64,000 bases of DNA from Kordiimonas lipolytica (GTDB taxonomy: Bacteria; Pseudomonadota; Alphaproteobacteria; Sphingomonadales; Kordiimonadaceae). This document shows, piece by piece, positions 18,818 to 27,523 of the stretch. Below the pieces are notes generated by a model. The model ran no database searches. It worked only from the letters and a program-made list of their open reading frames with translations, and was not told the origin of the DNA. Within the stretch, counting starts at the first letter, position 1, and each line of letters starts with the position of its first letter. Both the position numbers and the translations under genes were made by a program. The stretch is taken from positions 310,001 to 374,000 of the forward strand of contig NZ_LRUB01000017.1 of the NCBI RefSeq assembly GCF_001550065.1, read 5' to 3'.

Positions 18818-20182
18818 ATGATCAATTTTCTGCGTAATTTCAAAGTGAATGTCCGTATCTGGACGCTGACTATTCTGGCGTTTCTGGGCATGATTTTCAT
18901 CGTTTGGGAATTTTCGACGCTGGTCGCGGAACTACAGGCCGGACGCGTGTCGCAGGCTGAGTTCGAAAACCACCAGAACCTGGTGTATATTGTGACAGCC
19001 ATTCTGATAGCGGCGATCTTTGCCCTGTCTTGGGCCATTACTGCCAGCATCATGGGGCCGCTCAGGCGCCTGCAGGCTGAGCTAAGCTATCTTTCTGAAG
19101 GCAAATATGACAAGCCGGTGACCGATACGGACCATGGCGACGGCATCGCCGCCATGGCGCGCGCGGCTGAGTTCCTGCGCAACAACGCGCTTGAGACCGA
19201 GCGGCTTCGGCAGGAAGCGGATGACGCGAAGGCGCAGCAAGCCGCGGCAGAGCGTGAAGAGGAAGAACGGCGCCACGCTGAGGAAACGCGCCGCCTGCAG
19301 GAAGAGCAGGACAAGGAACGCCAAATGAAGGCCGAGCGGGACGCGATGCGTTCTGACCTTGCGGACAGCTTTGAAAACGAAGTCTCCGGCGTTATCCAGT
19401 CGCTCTCCGGCGCGGTGGCCGAGTTGCAGATGGCAGCCGACACCATGACCGATGCGATTGAGCAAACCACGATGGAAGTGAGTGCGGCTGCGAGCGCAAC
19501 CGACGCCACAAGCCAGGATATGATTTCCGTCGCCGAGGCCACAGAGGGACTGACGGGGGCGATCGGCGAGATCCGCACGCAAGTGGAGCAGGCGAATTCC
19601 ATCAGCATCAACGCCATGACGGTTACCAAAGATGCCGCAGAGCGCGTAGGTTCGCTGTCGAGCGCGTCCGAACGGATCGCGGAAGTCGTACACCTGATCA
19701 ACGATATCGCAGAGCAAACCAACCTGCTGGCGTTGAACGCCACCATTGAGGCAGCCCGGGCAGGCGAGGCAGGCAAGGGCTTCGCGGTGGTTGCCAATGA
19801 AGTGAAAAGCCTAGCGAACCAGACGGCACGTGCGACGCAGGAAATTGAAGAGCAGGTGGCTGCCATGCAGTCTGCCACCAAGGAAACCGTGGACGGCGTG
19901 AATGAAATTCACCGCACCATCAATCAGGTGAGCGAGATTTCCGGCATGATTGCCGCCGCAGTGGTGGAACAGGAAGCCTCAACGGGCGAGATTGGCCGAA
20001 GCGTTCAGAACGCCAGCCAGGGCACAGCCAACCTGGGCCAGAACGTCGGCCGGGTGCAGGAAATGGCGCAGAAGAGTGCCGGTGCCGCCAATGTTGTGAA
20101 TGAAAGCACCGGTGGCCTGACCGACCAGGCCAGCATTCTGGAAGATTCCGTCAACCGCTTCCTGGCGCGCCTGCGCGGATAA
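18818..20182 (+). CDS. Methyl-accepting chemotaxis protein lacking a periplasmic sensor domain
   Basis: A 454-aa chemoreceptor. Two membrane helices (about 12-33 and 55-76) are separated by only about 20 periplasmic residues, so there is no ligand-binding domain of usual size. A HAMP region (about 77-130) is followed by a Glu/Arg-rich coiled coil (about 130-175) and the MCP signalling domain with its hairpin tip ([20 protein letters not shown]). It may sense membrane state or signal through a partner. No che gene is nearby. The start at 18818 (MINFLRN) is preferred over a TTG at 18806; the ribosome site is poor for both. Confidence 0.9.
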   Translation: MINFLRNFKVNVRIWTLTILAFLGMIFIVWEFSTLVAELQAGRVSQAEFENHQNLVYIVTAILIAAIFALSWAITASIMGPLRRLQAELSYLSEGKYDKPVTDTDHGDGIAAMARAAEFLRNNALETERLRQEADDAKAQQAAAEREEEERRHAEETRRLQEEQDKERQMKAERDAMRSDLADSFENEVSGVIQSLSGAVAELQMAADTMTDAIEQTTMEVSAAASATDATSQDMISVAEATEGLTGAIGEIRTQVEQANSISINAMTVTKDAAERVGSLSSASERIAEVVHLINDIAEQTNLLALNATIEAARAGEAGKGFAVVANEVKSLANQTARATQEIEEQVAAMQSATKETVDGVNEIHRTINQVSEISGMIAAAVVEQEASTGEIGRSVQNASQGTANLGQNVGRVQEMAQKSAGAANVVNESTGGLTDQASILEDSVNRFLARLRG

Positions 20183-20204
20183 GCTAGCGGCTTGTAGGAT
20201 CAAT

Positions 20205-20233
20205 AAAGGCTCGCCTTTCGGCGGGCCTTTTTC
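20205..20233 (+). terminator. Rho-independent terminator after the chemoreceptor gene
   Basis: AAAGGCTCGCC (20205-20215) and GGCGGGCCTTT (20220-20230) form a stem with one G-T pair and a TTTC loop, followed by T residues. It lies 22 nt after the chemoreceptor stop. Confidence 0.8.
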
Positions 20234-20272
20234 ATGAACTGCAGCGAAGAGGCCGGCGCAGATGCCTTTGCC

Positions 20273-20731
20273 CTAGTTACGCTTTTTCGGGTCGCCGATC
20301 GGCCGGTGGCTTTCGATATGGTCAATGTACCAGCCAGGGAAGCCATAGCTTTTGGCTGCCTTCAGGACCTTTTCGATATATTCGGTTGTTGCCTGCTCGG
20401 GCTTCATATTATCGCACACATAAACAAGCGCAGGCACGATCTTGCCGCCGCGGGTCATCACCAGCATGGCCTCAGGCCGATACTTATAGTCCGTGAAGGA
20501 TGACAGGTGCGTGGTGTAAAGCGTTTCAAGTTCATCGTGGGTCAGGTTCGCCAGAATCCCGTATACAACGCCGTCGCCGTTTTCGTGCAGATTGGCAACG
20601 GGTTGCATCAGCATTTCATAGCCATGAATGCAGGCTGGCGCAAACGCGCGCTTCTTGATGCCGGCTTCTTCCAAAACGCTCAAGCTGATAAAAGAACCGT
20701 AGAAAAAAACCTGTACCTTGCGGTCGGTCAT
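20273..20731 (-). CDS. Gamma-glutamylcyclotransferase-like protein
   Basis: A 152-aa protein of the GGCT/AIG2-like fold. The N-terminal VFFYGSFIS matches the YGSxxx substrate-binding loop, and the following lengths fit the family (GVVYGILANLTHDELETLY). The catalytic Glu is probably within the YKYRPEAMLV region but I cannot assign it surely. The start at 20731 is supported by GGGAGAGGG 4 nt upstream; a TTG at 20746 is less likely. No glutathione genes are adjacent, so the substrate is unclear. Confidence 0.75.
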   Translation of the reverse strand: MTDRKVQVFFYGSFISLSVLEEAGIKKRAFAPACIHGYEMLMQPVANLHENGDGVVYGILANLTHDELETLYTTHLSSFTDYKYRPEAMLVMTRGGKIVPALVYVCDNMKPEQATTEYIEKVLKAAKSYGFPGWYIDHIESHRPIGDPKKRN

Positions 20732-20811
20732 ATAACCCTCTCCCAATTTCCCCAGCAGTTTCTTATGAACACGCGCAGGCGTGTTGCGTCAAATATTATC
20801 TTATGTGGTGG

Positions 20812-21108
20812 CTATAGCTTTACTGGGGTCGCTTCATAGCGTTTCACATTGATCGACAAAACCTGCATGCCAGCAAGGGCCTGGCGGAACTTTGCCGTAT
20901 TTTCCGATTTCAAGTGCCTGGCGAGGGCTTCCTTGGCTTCCCATTCCTCATAGAAACGGAAATTCCCCGGCATATCGATGTCTTCCGACATCTGGTAGGT
21001 GATGTTGCCTAGCTCCTTGCGCGCGGCGCGAACGAACTGTTCGAACGCTTCTGTCGCCTCGCGCCGGTATTCCGGCGATATCTCAATCAGGCCTGTTACA
21101 ATCAACAA
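20812..21108 (-). CDS. Antibiotic biosynthesis monooxygenase (ABM) domain protein
   Basis: A 98-aa single-domain protein of the ABM/YgiN-like dimeric alpha-beta barrel fold, with the typical FRFYEEWEAKEALARHLKSE stretch (about residues 50-69). The family contains small cofactor-free monooxygenases and many proteins of unknown activity. It starts at a TTG with GGAGGG 6 nt upstream. It ends 80 nt before the GGCT-like gene on the same strand, so they may be cotranscribed. Confidence 0.8.
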   Translation of the reverse strand: MLIVTGLIEISPEYRREATEAFEQFVRAARKELGNITYQMSEDIDMPGNFRFYEEWEAKEALARHLKSENTAKFRQALAGMQVLSINVKRYEATPVKL

Positions 21109-21245
21109 GTCGGGCCCTCCCGCAGTGCATTTGGGCCAGTATAGTCACAAGACCTTTCGCAGCTGTTAATGCCACGAGCGCCTTTTGGTTGCATGGGTGC
21201 GACCCTTGCGGTCATAGTTGGTGTGAACCAAGGATGGGGAGCGCC

Positions 21246-21656
21246 ATGGTTGATGACAAAAGAACCGACGAGCAAGGGTACACAGATCCGGAAACGGGCA
21301 AGCCGATCATCTATGCCGACAATGTGCCTGAGTTGTTGCGGGGTGATTTGATGCTGTCACCAATGCGGCAGCGATATGCAAAACGGCTGGATGAAATGAC
21401 GCACTTGGAGCGAGCCAAACGCGGTAAGTTAGCTTGGAATTCTTGGGTGATAGCTACAGCAGACAAATGGCTTACTCGTCACGACAGAGCAAACCAGATT
21501 GAGGTGGTTATCTCTGCTATAAATTGGATATGCTTCGAGGATGAACTTCCATCAAATGTAAAGTATATTTCACATACTAGCTTCGCTGGGTATTGCTTTC
21601 CATGCAATGTCTCTTTTCAGGGCATTACATTTAATGGCAAAGCTGCCCCCCCCTAG
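21246..21656 (+). CDS. N-terminal part of a frameshifted pentapeptide-repeat membrane protein
   Basis: This 136-aa frame has no recognised domain of its own, but its last residues (CNVSFQGITFNGKA) already follow the Phe-type pentapeptide pattern that continues in the next frame. It stops just after a run of eight C (21646-21653). Removing one C joins it in frame to the following open frame and gives one protein of about 567 aa (21246-22950). GGGGAG lies 4 nt upstream of the ATG. It could be a real frameshift, a slippage switch or a sequencing error. Confidence 0.65.
   Translation: MVDDKRTDEQGYTDPETGKPIIYADNVPELLRGDLMLSPMRQRYAKRLDEMTHLERAKRGKLAWNSWVIATADKWLTRHDRANQIEVVISAINWICFEDELPSNVKYISHTSFAGYCFPCNVSFQGITFNGKAAPP
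21646..21653 (+). repeat. Poly-C tract (8 C) at the frameshift site
   Basis: Eight consecutive C lie exactly where the reading frame of the pentapeptide-repeat gene breaks. With seven C the two frames would be one. Homopolymers of this kind are known sites of slipped-strand phase variation, but also of base-calling errors. Confidence 0.85.
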
Positions 21657-22950
21657 CATTCAGCTTGTCGAGGATGTTTCTTTTCCGATTTGCGTTTCAT
21701 TTGTTGGGGCGTTTTTCTGCCAACAAGCTGATTTTCGTAATGCCTTATTTTCGGGGACTGTGGAGTTTGACAAGAGCAGATTTGTAGCGGACGCAAATTT
21801 TAGTGGGGCTGAGTTTCTGGGAAAAGCGCATTTTAGGCAGGTGCTGTTTGAGTGGTTTGCAGATTTCTCGGGCCACGCCCTAGGTTCGATAGGGCCCAAT
21901 GAAAAGGGGGCTGCACGTTTTGTAGCACACGCGGACTTTCAACAAACGGTATTTGTTGGCGGAGCAAGATTTGCGGGAAGGCAGTTTGTAAGGGGCGTCG
22001 AGTTTATTAGCGCCGTGTTCCTTTCTCATTCAGATTTCTCAGGTTTCATTGTACGCCGAGGAGCTTCGTTTCAAGATGTATATTTCGTGGGAAATGCAAG
22101 ATTTGCATATGCCACAATTGTTGGGGCTGCAAACTTTGATAAGTCGGTGTTTCTTAATGGGGCTAGCTTTGTTGCAGCTAACGTAGGAGCAGGAACATCT
22201 CTTGAAAATGTTGAATTTGGAAAAGTAGGCAGGGGACTGCCTAATGTCACTTTCGGGTGGTGGCCTGAACGATTGCGCATAATGTTCTTGGAATTAGTCG
22301 AAAAATCGAAGACAGAAAATTGTGTCCCAGATTTCCGAAGTGCGCAATTCGCCATTGCCCCCAACCTGGGACAAACTCATGTGGTGATACCGGATACACC
22401 TCCTCTCAGCCTACGCGCATGTGAAAGAATGTTTCTACCCTCTGAAGCATGGCGTGTCGCGGACTCTATGGCGGCGGCAAAGCTCCGGCGCATGCAAGAA
22501 CTGGCAGCAGATGGACATCATCATTTAGTGGAAAAGCGCTTCTTTAGGGCGGAACTCCTGTGCCGCCGTGGGCATGAAGCTACGGTGCGGGAAACGCTGA
22601 TGATCAACTTGTTTGAGCTGTTCAGCATGTGCGGCCTGAGTTTCCGGCGGCCTGTCATGTGGTGGCTAGGGTTGTTTGCTGTGTTCTTTGCCGTTTATGG
22701 CGGGTTTGCGGGGTTGTTTGAGGCTGGCTGGTCAGTGGAAGACAGCTTTCATCTTATCAATTATACCTTCTCGAACGCGACACCTGTGCTGGGTGTGATC
22801 AAGGCCAATGATAGCGCGGCTGTGCAGGCGCTGTTCACTGGCGGGCAGCCGCCCTGGGTGACGCTACTGGCGGGCGTGCATAACCTGATTTCCACAATCT
22901 TCCTGTTCTTCGCGCTTCTGGCCATCCGCAACTATTTCAAGCTGGGCTAG
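21657..22950 (+). CDS. C-terminal part of a pentapeptide-repeat protein with channel-like membrane end
   Basis: This frame (open from 21607) encodes many Phe-type pentapeptide units such as ADFRNALFSG, ANFSGAEFLGKAHF and GNARFAYATIVGAANF over about 180 residues, giving a right-handed beta-helix. A middle region with a Leu/Arg-rich helix follows, then two C-terminal membrane helices (about PVMWWLGLFAVFFAVYGGF and NLISTIFLFFALLAIRNYF) separated by a segment resembling a degenerate two-helix channel pore (EDSFHLINYTFSNATPVLG). The repeat part is visibly more AT-rich than its flanks. It has no start of its own with a ribosome site; expression needs frame restoration at the poly-C tract. Confidence 0.7.
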
Positions 22951-23032
22951 TGGCCTTTGCCCAGTGGACCCTGTTTGCAGCGCTGGCGGTACGCCAAACG
23001 GGTTCAGGGTGACAGTTGAGAAATAGTGATCA

Positions 23033-23127
23033 CTGTCATGCTGAACTTGGATCAGCATCCATTAGTTTCGTGGATCAAGATAGATTCCGTTCCCTCGCGG
23101 CTTTCGCCGCTCGCCCGGAATGACGGA
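23033..23127. repeat. Intergenic REP-like repeat element
   Basis: About 95 bp bounded by GTCATGCTGAACTTGGATCA on the left and CCCGGAATGACGG on the right, so the ends (GTCAT, ATGAC) are inverted repeats. Both ends resemble mobile intergenic repeats scattered through many alphaproteobacterial genomes. The centre holds CGCGGctttcgCCGCtcg, a small GC hairpin. It lies between the pentapeptide gene and a small convergent gene. Copy number cannot be tested inside this window; I saw no second copy. Confidence 0.55.
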
Positions 23128-23200
23128 GTGCTGGCATGCGGGAACGCGCAGCAGGCTGGCCTGCTGCGGCGTAAAAATTCTTCATATGGCCGGGTGGCTG

Positions 23201-23338
23201 TTAGCCGCGCTTTTTCTTGAAGCGGGCAAAGAAGCCTTCGCCTGGCGTATAGGACTGGGCAGCTTCCCATTCCTGCAGCTGGCGGGCATATTGTGCTTTG
23301 GTGATACCGTATGTGGGCACAGGCTTCTGCTGTTGCAT
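23201..23338 (-). CDS. Small 45-aa basic-tailed protein of unknown function
   Basis: A short frame encoding 45 residues: it begins MQQQKPVPTYGITKAQYARQ, continues with a Trp/Glu-containing amphipathic helix and ends in an Arg/Lys-rich tail (FFARFKKKRG). GGAAGAG lies 4 nt before the ATG, and the composition is protein-like with a clean stop. I do not recognise a family. It lies downstream of typA on the same strand beyond typA's terminator, so it should have its own promoter. It is too short for most gene finders. Confidence 0.55.
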   Translation of the reverse strand: MQQQKPVPTYGITKAQYARQLQEWEAAQSYTPGEGFFARFKKKRG

Positions 23339-23497
23339 TGTCTCTTCCTTCGCTTGTCGTATCGAGCCTTTATGTTGGCCCTTTTGTCGTGTTTTTTATG
23401 GTGCCTCTTTGGGCGCCTCTTATTCACCTTATCTGGTGATGTTTTTCATAAATACAAGATACGGATTAATGCGGCATTAAAAAGGCGGCGAGCGGTG

Positions 23498-23530
23498 CAA
23501 TAAAAAAGGCGATCCGTTTGGATCGCCTTT
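23498..23530 (-). terminator. Rho-independent terminator of typA
   Basis: AAAGGCGATC (23505-23514) and GATCGCCTTT (23521-23530) form a perfect 10-bp stem with a 6-nt loop. On the minus strand it runs into a T tract, 54 nt after the typA stop. Confidence 0.85.
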
Positions 23531-23583
23531 AGAATTCTCTTTTCCCCTGTACAGGCATGAAGCCTCAGGGAATGACAGCGGCC

Positions 23584-25416
23584 TTATTCAGCAGCCTTCG
23601 CGGCTTTCTTGCGCTCATGCGGCAGCAGGAAGCGCTTGCGCAGACGAATGCTCTCTGGCGTTACTTCAACAAGCTCGTCGTCGTTGATGTAGGCCAGTGC
23701 TTCTTCCAGCGGCAGCTTGCGCGGTGTGGTCAGCTTCACGGCTTCGTCCTTGCCAGCGGCGCGGATGTTCGTCAGCTGCTTGGCTTTTTGGACATTCACG
23801 TCAAGGTCATTGTCGCGGCTGTGCTCGCCAATGATCATGCCTTCATAGCACTCATCGCCACCTTCGATCATGATCACGCCGCGTTCCTGCAGGTTAAAGA
23901 GCGCATAAGTCACGGCCTTGCCGCTTGCGTTCGCAACCAGAACGCCACGCTGACGGCCCTGGATCGGGCCTTTGTAGGCGTCGTAGCGGTCGTAGGAGCG
24001 GTTCATGATGCCGGTACCGCGCGTGTCGGTGAGGAACTCGCCGTGATAACCGATAAGGCCACGGGCAGGGGCGTCAAAGGTCAGGCGGACCTTGCCGCCG
24101 CCTGATGGCACCATGCCGGTCAGTTCCGCTTTGCGGAGCGACATCTTCTCAACCACCGTGCCCTGATAGGCTTCGTCCACATCCACCTGAACCGTCTCGT
24201 ATGGCTCCAGCTTCTTGCAGTTTTCGTCCATCTTCATCAGGACGCGTGGGCGGCTGATCGCCAGCTCAAATCCTTCGCGGCGCATGGTCTCGATCAGAAC
24301 GCCAAGCTGCAGCTCGCCGCGGCCTGCCACCTCAAAAGCGTCCTTGCTTTCGGTTTCGGTGATCTTGATGGCCACGTTGCCTTCAGCTTCCTTCATCAGG
24401 CGGTCGCGGATTACGCGACTGGTCACCAGCTTGCCTTCGCGGCCCGCCAGCGGGCTGTCGTTTACGGCGAAGGTCATGGCAAGGGTTGGTGGGTCAACCG
24501 GGATGGAGTGAAGCGCTTCCTTGACTTCAGGAACGGCAATTGTGTCGGCTACCGTGGCGGTCTGCAGGCCGGCGATGGCAACAATGTCGCCCGCTTCGGC
24601 TTCTTCAACCGGCGTCCGCTCAAGCCCGCGGAAGGACAGTAGCTTCGAGATGCGGCCAACTTCGATCACTTTGCTGTCACGGCTGAGCGCGTGGATTGCG
24701 TCACCCACTTTCGCACGGCCCGTTTCAATCCGGCCCGTCAGGATACGGCCAAGGAAGTTGTCACGGTCCAGCATGGAAACCAGCATGGAGAACGGCTTGT
24801 CGGCGTTACCATCGGTCACCACTTTCGGCGCCGGAACATGTTCCAATACTTTCTCAAAAAGCGGGTGCAGGTTTTCGCGCGGGCCGTCCAGTGTGTCATC
24901 GCACCAGCCGTCGCGGCCGGAAGCATAGAGGATCGGGAAGTCCAGCTGGTATTCGTTGGCATCCAGGTTCACGAACAGGTCGAATACTGCGTCGGTTGCA
25001 GCGTCTGGGTCTCCGTCCGGCTTGTCTACCTTGTTTACAACCACGATTGGCTTCAGGCCAAGTGCCAGTGCCTTCATGGTTACGAACTTGGTTTGCGGCA
25101 TCGGGCCTTCGGCTGCGTCCACCAGCAGAACAACGCCGTCAACCATCGACAGGATGCGCTCAACTTCGCCGCCGAAGTCGGCGTGACCTGGGGTGTCCAC
25201 AATGTTGATGCGGGTGTCGCCCCACATCACGCTGGTGCATTTCGCCAGGATGGTGATGCCACGCTCGCGCTCCAGGTCGCCCGAATCCATCGCGCGTTCT
25301 TCAACGCGCTGGTTTTCGCGCACGGTGCCCGACTGTTTGAACAGGTTGTCCACCAGCGTGGTCTTGCCGTGGTCAACGTGGGCGATGATCGCGATGTTGC
25401 GAATATTCTTACTCAT
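23584..25416 (-). CDS. typA: Ribosome-associated GTPase TypA/BipA
   Basis: A 610-aa translational GTPase of the EF-G-like TypA/BipA family, involved in ribosome assembly and stress adaptation. The G1 motif [10 protein letters not shown] is at about residues 13-22, G3 [16 protein letters not shown] at about 75-90, and G4 NKVDKPDG at about 128-135. Domain II and the TypA-specific C-terminal domain follow ([22 protein letters not shown]). Length and order are normal. It is transcribed alone, with a clear terminator downstream. Confidence 0.97.
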   Translation of the reverse strand: MSKNIRNIAIIAHVDHGKTTLVDNLFKQSGTVRENQRVEERAMDSGDLERERGITILAKCTSVMWGDTRINIVDTPGHADFGGEVERILSMVDGVVLLVDAAEGPMPQTKFVTMKALALGLKPIVVVNKVDKPDGDPDAATDAVFDLFVNLDANEYQLDFPILYASGRDGWCDDTLDGPRENLHPLFEKVLEHVPAPKVVTDGNADKPFSMLVSMLDRDNFLGRILTGRIETGRAKVGDAIHALSRDSKVIEVGRISKLLSFRGLERTPVEEAEAGDIVAIAGLQTATVADTIAVPEVKEALHSIPVDPPTLAMTFAVNDSPLAGREGKLVTSRVIRDRLMKEAEGNVAIKITETESKDAFEVAGRGELQLGVLIETMRREGFELAISRPRVLMKMDENCKKLEPYETVQVDVDEAYQGTVVEKMSLRKAELTGMVPSGGGKVRLTFDAPARGLIGYHGEFLTDTRGTGIMNRSYDRYDAYKGPIQGRQRGVLVANASGKAVTYALFNLQERGVIMIEGGDECYEGMIIGEHSRDNDLDVNVQKAKQLTNIRAAGKDEAVKLTTPRKLPLEEALAYINDDELVEVTPESIRLRKRFLLPHERKKAAKAAE

Positions 25417-25548
25417 GTCTGCTTCCTGGGGGCTGTCGTTGCCCCAACTTAAAAAAGGCTTCCGCTGTTATCGGAAGCCCCCAAATAAAAGATTTGCGCG
25501 GCTTATACGCGGGAATGACCGTTGCGGCAAGTGGAAAGGGCAGTGGTG

Positions 25549-26283
25549 CTAGGGTTTCGCTGTCTTCAAACAGTCATAAAGCTTGCTGCCCTCGGCAAAG
25601 GCTGCTGATCGTTTCTTGGACAGTGCCAGATACTGGCCGCTGGCACCAAGGGGCGGTTCCAGAATTCGGATGCGTTGCGGGATTTTCGATTCCGTCATGT
25701 GGTAGATGATCATGGCCGAGCTGTCGGCAATGAAATCTATGCGCCCGGACAAGAGGTCGTCTATCAGCGATATGCTGTCGCTGCGTTCCACAAGGGTTGC
25801 GTTGCCGTCCCTGACAAAAGCATCGAAATTGTCTTCAAGGAGGGCTTTGGTTCGCACGCCCACTTTTTTGCCCCTCAGGACTTCCAGGCTGCTGAAATGG
25901 TCTATGGGGCTGTCTTTGCGAACAATCAGGCTTGGGATCAGGTCAACAAGGGGGCTGACTGGAAAATCGAAATACGCCAGTCGGCTTTCTGCGAAATTGG
26001 TGGGAATCACCGCATCTACAATGCCGACCTGGGCCATCATGTAGGCGCGGTTCCATGACGGCGAGATGATAAATTCAACGCTAGCACCACACTTGGCGGT
26101 AAGGCTTCTGACGGCATTCACAGCTGTACCGGTTAAGGTGCCCTCTTCGGTTTCACGCACAATAAGGGGCGGTGCCACAATCGCAGAAACGCGAAGTGTA
26201 GGTGTTTCAGTGGTCGGGCCGGCGTCGAGCACTGTTCCGGAAAAGATGAATGCGCCAGCCATAAGAAGCGTCGCAATATGCAA
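25549..26283 (-). CDS. Orphan periplasmic solute-binding protein (family 3)
   Basis: A 244-aa family 3 extracellular solute-binding protein (amino-acid-binding type). I start it at a TTG (26283) because AAGGAGG lies 6 nt upstream, and this gives a well-formed signal peptide ([21 protein letters not shown]); the longer frame from 26370 has no ribosome site and a poor leader. The mature part has [13 protein letters not shown], then [16 protein letters not shown] and [14 protein letters not shown], matching the two-lobe fold. No permease or ATPase gene is adjacent. Ligand unknown; a sensory or scavenging role is possible. Confidence 0.75.
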   Translation of the reverse strand: MHIATLLMAGAFIFSGTVLDAGPTTETPTLRVSAIVAPPLIVRETEEGTLTGTAVNAVRSLTAKCGASVEFIISPSWNRAYMMAQVGIVDAVIPTNFAESRLAYFDFPVSPLVDLIPSLIVRKDSPIDHFSSLEVLRGKKVGVRTKALLEDNFDAFVRDGNATLVERSDSISLIDDLLSGRIDFIADSSAMIIYHMTESKIPQRIRILEPPLGASGQYLALSKKRSAAFAEGSKLYDCLKTAKP

Positions 26284-26491
26284 TCGGGCCCTCCTTGATG
26301 AGAGGAGTGCTGCTACTCTCGTGTGAACAGTATACCGCAATCCACTATAGGAAAGGTTAATGATTGTCATTGATTGGTGCGCGCGGCGCCCTGTCGCTCC
26401 ACCGCCACCGCTTACCGATTAAAGCCTGATTTTGTCGGAGCGAGGTGCGAAGGCTAGGCAGAACAAGATCAAGGTATCGGGAACAGTAAAC

Positions 26492-26644
26492 ATGGGCCGT
26501 AACGTAGATGAAACGATAGATATCTCCTACAAACTGCTTGGAGTTCTTTGGGTTATTGCTTTGATTTGTCTTTGCGTGAGTTTTGCGGTGGATGAGCATG
26601 CGGCAGACTGTCAGTTGGCGACCTACCACATTGATAAATGTTGA
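26492..26644 (+). CDS. Possible 50-aa single-span membrane protein
   Basis: A short frame with one convincing membrane helix (LLGVLWVIALICLCVSFAV) and three further Cys or acidic residues after it. A weak GGGA site lies 9 nt before the ATG. It is isolated in a long noncoding gap. It could be a real small membrane protein or chance; I cannot decide. Confidence 0.25.
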   Translation: MGRNVDETIDISYKLLGVLWVIALICLCVSFAVDEHAADCQLATYHIDKC

Positions 26645-27055
26645 TCTTTTGGTCAAATCCACCAAAAAGTGTATTTTGCGTCAAGGTGATCATCCGGCAG
26701 TATTTCTCGGACCAAGCCGATGCGGGTTGAAAGCCTATCCTTGGGGAGGAGCCGTTTTTTGGATGGGGGCATCTTGCAGACAATTGGCATATCCTGCGGT
26801 TTTTAAACGAAAAAAATAGCTATTGCGCCGCTGGTTTGGTGGGGCAGGGCCAAGGCGCAAAGATTGACCTTGCGCCGTATTCAAATTGGCAAAGAAATTG
26901 AAAAGCTGTGAGTCGTTGCTGGATTTCTACGTGTCTGAACAAGTGGGCCAACTATTGGGCCAAGTTTTGTGAAAAAAAATTTCAAAAAGAGCACTAGTTA
27001 AAATCCATACATTTCATAAACTTATCTAAAATTAACAGATTTTCAAGGATTCGTG
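26645..27055. other. Noncoding stretch with a short hairpin
   Basis: No credible gene. A stem GGCGCAA/TTGCGCC lies at 26854-26876, and two direct copies of TGGGCCAA lie near 26944-26963. The end (26960-27055) is strongly AT-rich and may be the promoter of the small RNA that follows. Confidence 0.4.
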
Positions 27056-27184
27056 ACCTACCCTGTACTTGGAATTTGAGTACGAAGCATTTATCTTAAT
27101 GCTTAGCGGGTAGCCCCCGCGAATGCCCTCCGTGGGCGTTTCCTCCCTGAGCCTGGGCCACGCGAAAGCGTGGCCTCTTTTTAT
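27056..27184 (+). ncRNA. Candidate small RNA A with anti-Shine-Dalgarno tract
   Basis: Five hairpins follow one another: GTACT/AGTAC (27065-27083), AAGCATT/AATGCTT (27085-27104), GCGGG/CCCGC (27106-27120), GCCC/GGGC (27125-27137) and a terminator GGCCACGC-gaaa-GCGTGGCC followed by CTTTTTT (27156-27182). Between the last two lies the unpaired C/U-rich tract TTTCCTCCCTGA (27139-27150), complementary to Shine-Dalgarno sequences. No open frame fits. The start of the transcript is inferred. Two other intergenic regions in the window have the same layout. A known alphaproteobacterial trans-acting sRNA family is possible but I cannot name it. Confidence 0.55.
27156..27182 (+). terminator. Rho-independent terminator of candidate small RNA A
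   Basis: GGCCACGC (27156-27163), GAAA tetraloop, GCGTGGCC (27168-27175), then CTTTTTT. It is a perfect 8-bp stem and no protein gene ends nearby on the plus strand. Confidence 0.8.
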
Positions 27185-27480
27185 CCGGCAAATATTTTTC
27201 GGCACCTGTGGCATTTTTGCTAGGGGGTTCCTCTGCCAACCTCGGCAAGCGTTTCCTGCTGATTTGCGACACTTGGGTTTAGCGATGCGAGCGGGGCGGT
27301 CAGCCTGACACATGTGCATTATATTGGCGATGAATGGCGGAGCGAGCGCTCTAGGGCCATTTTCGGTGCATTTCGCATTTTTCACTTATGGGTAGAGTAT
27401 TGCGAACGCTAGAAAATACGACTCGCTTGTGGCGAGAAGGTCTGCATTTCCCTGCGGTCGTATGCATGAGCCAAAAGAAA

Positions 27481-27500
27481 AGGGGCGCCGAAGCGCCCCT
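27481..27500 (-). terminator. Rho-independent terminator of the 875-aa TonB receptor gene
   Basis: AGGGGCGC (27481-27488), loop CGAA, GCGCCCCT (27493-27500). On the minus strand it is followed by TTTCTTTT. It lies 23 nt past the receptor stop codon. Confidence 0.85.
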
Positions 27501-27523
27501 GATAAACCGTTTTGGGTCAATCC

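Noticed and set aside
26944..26963. Two direct copies of TGGGCCAA
   Set aside because: Only two short copies in a noncoding stretch; consistent with chance, no palindromic centre.
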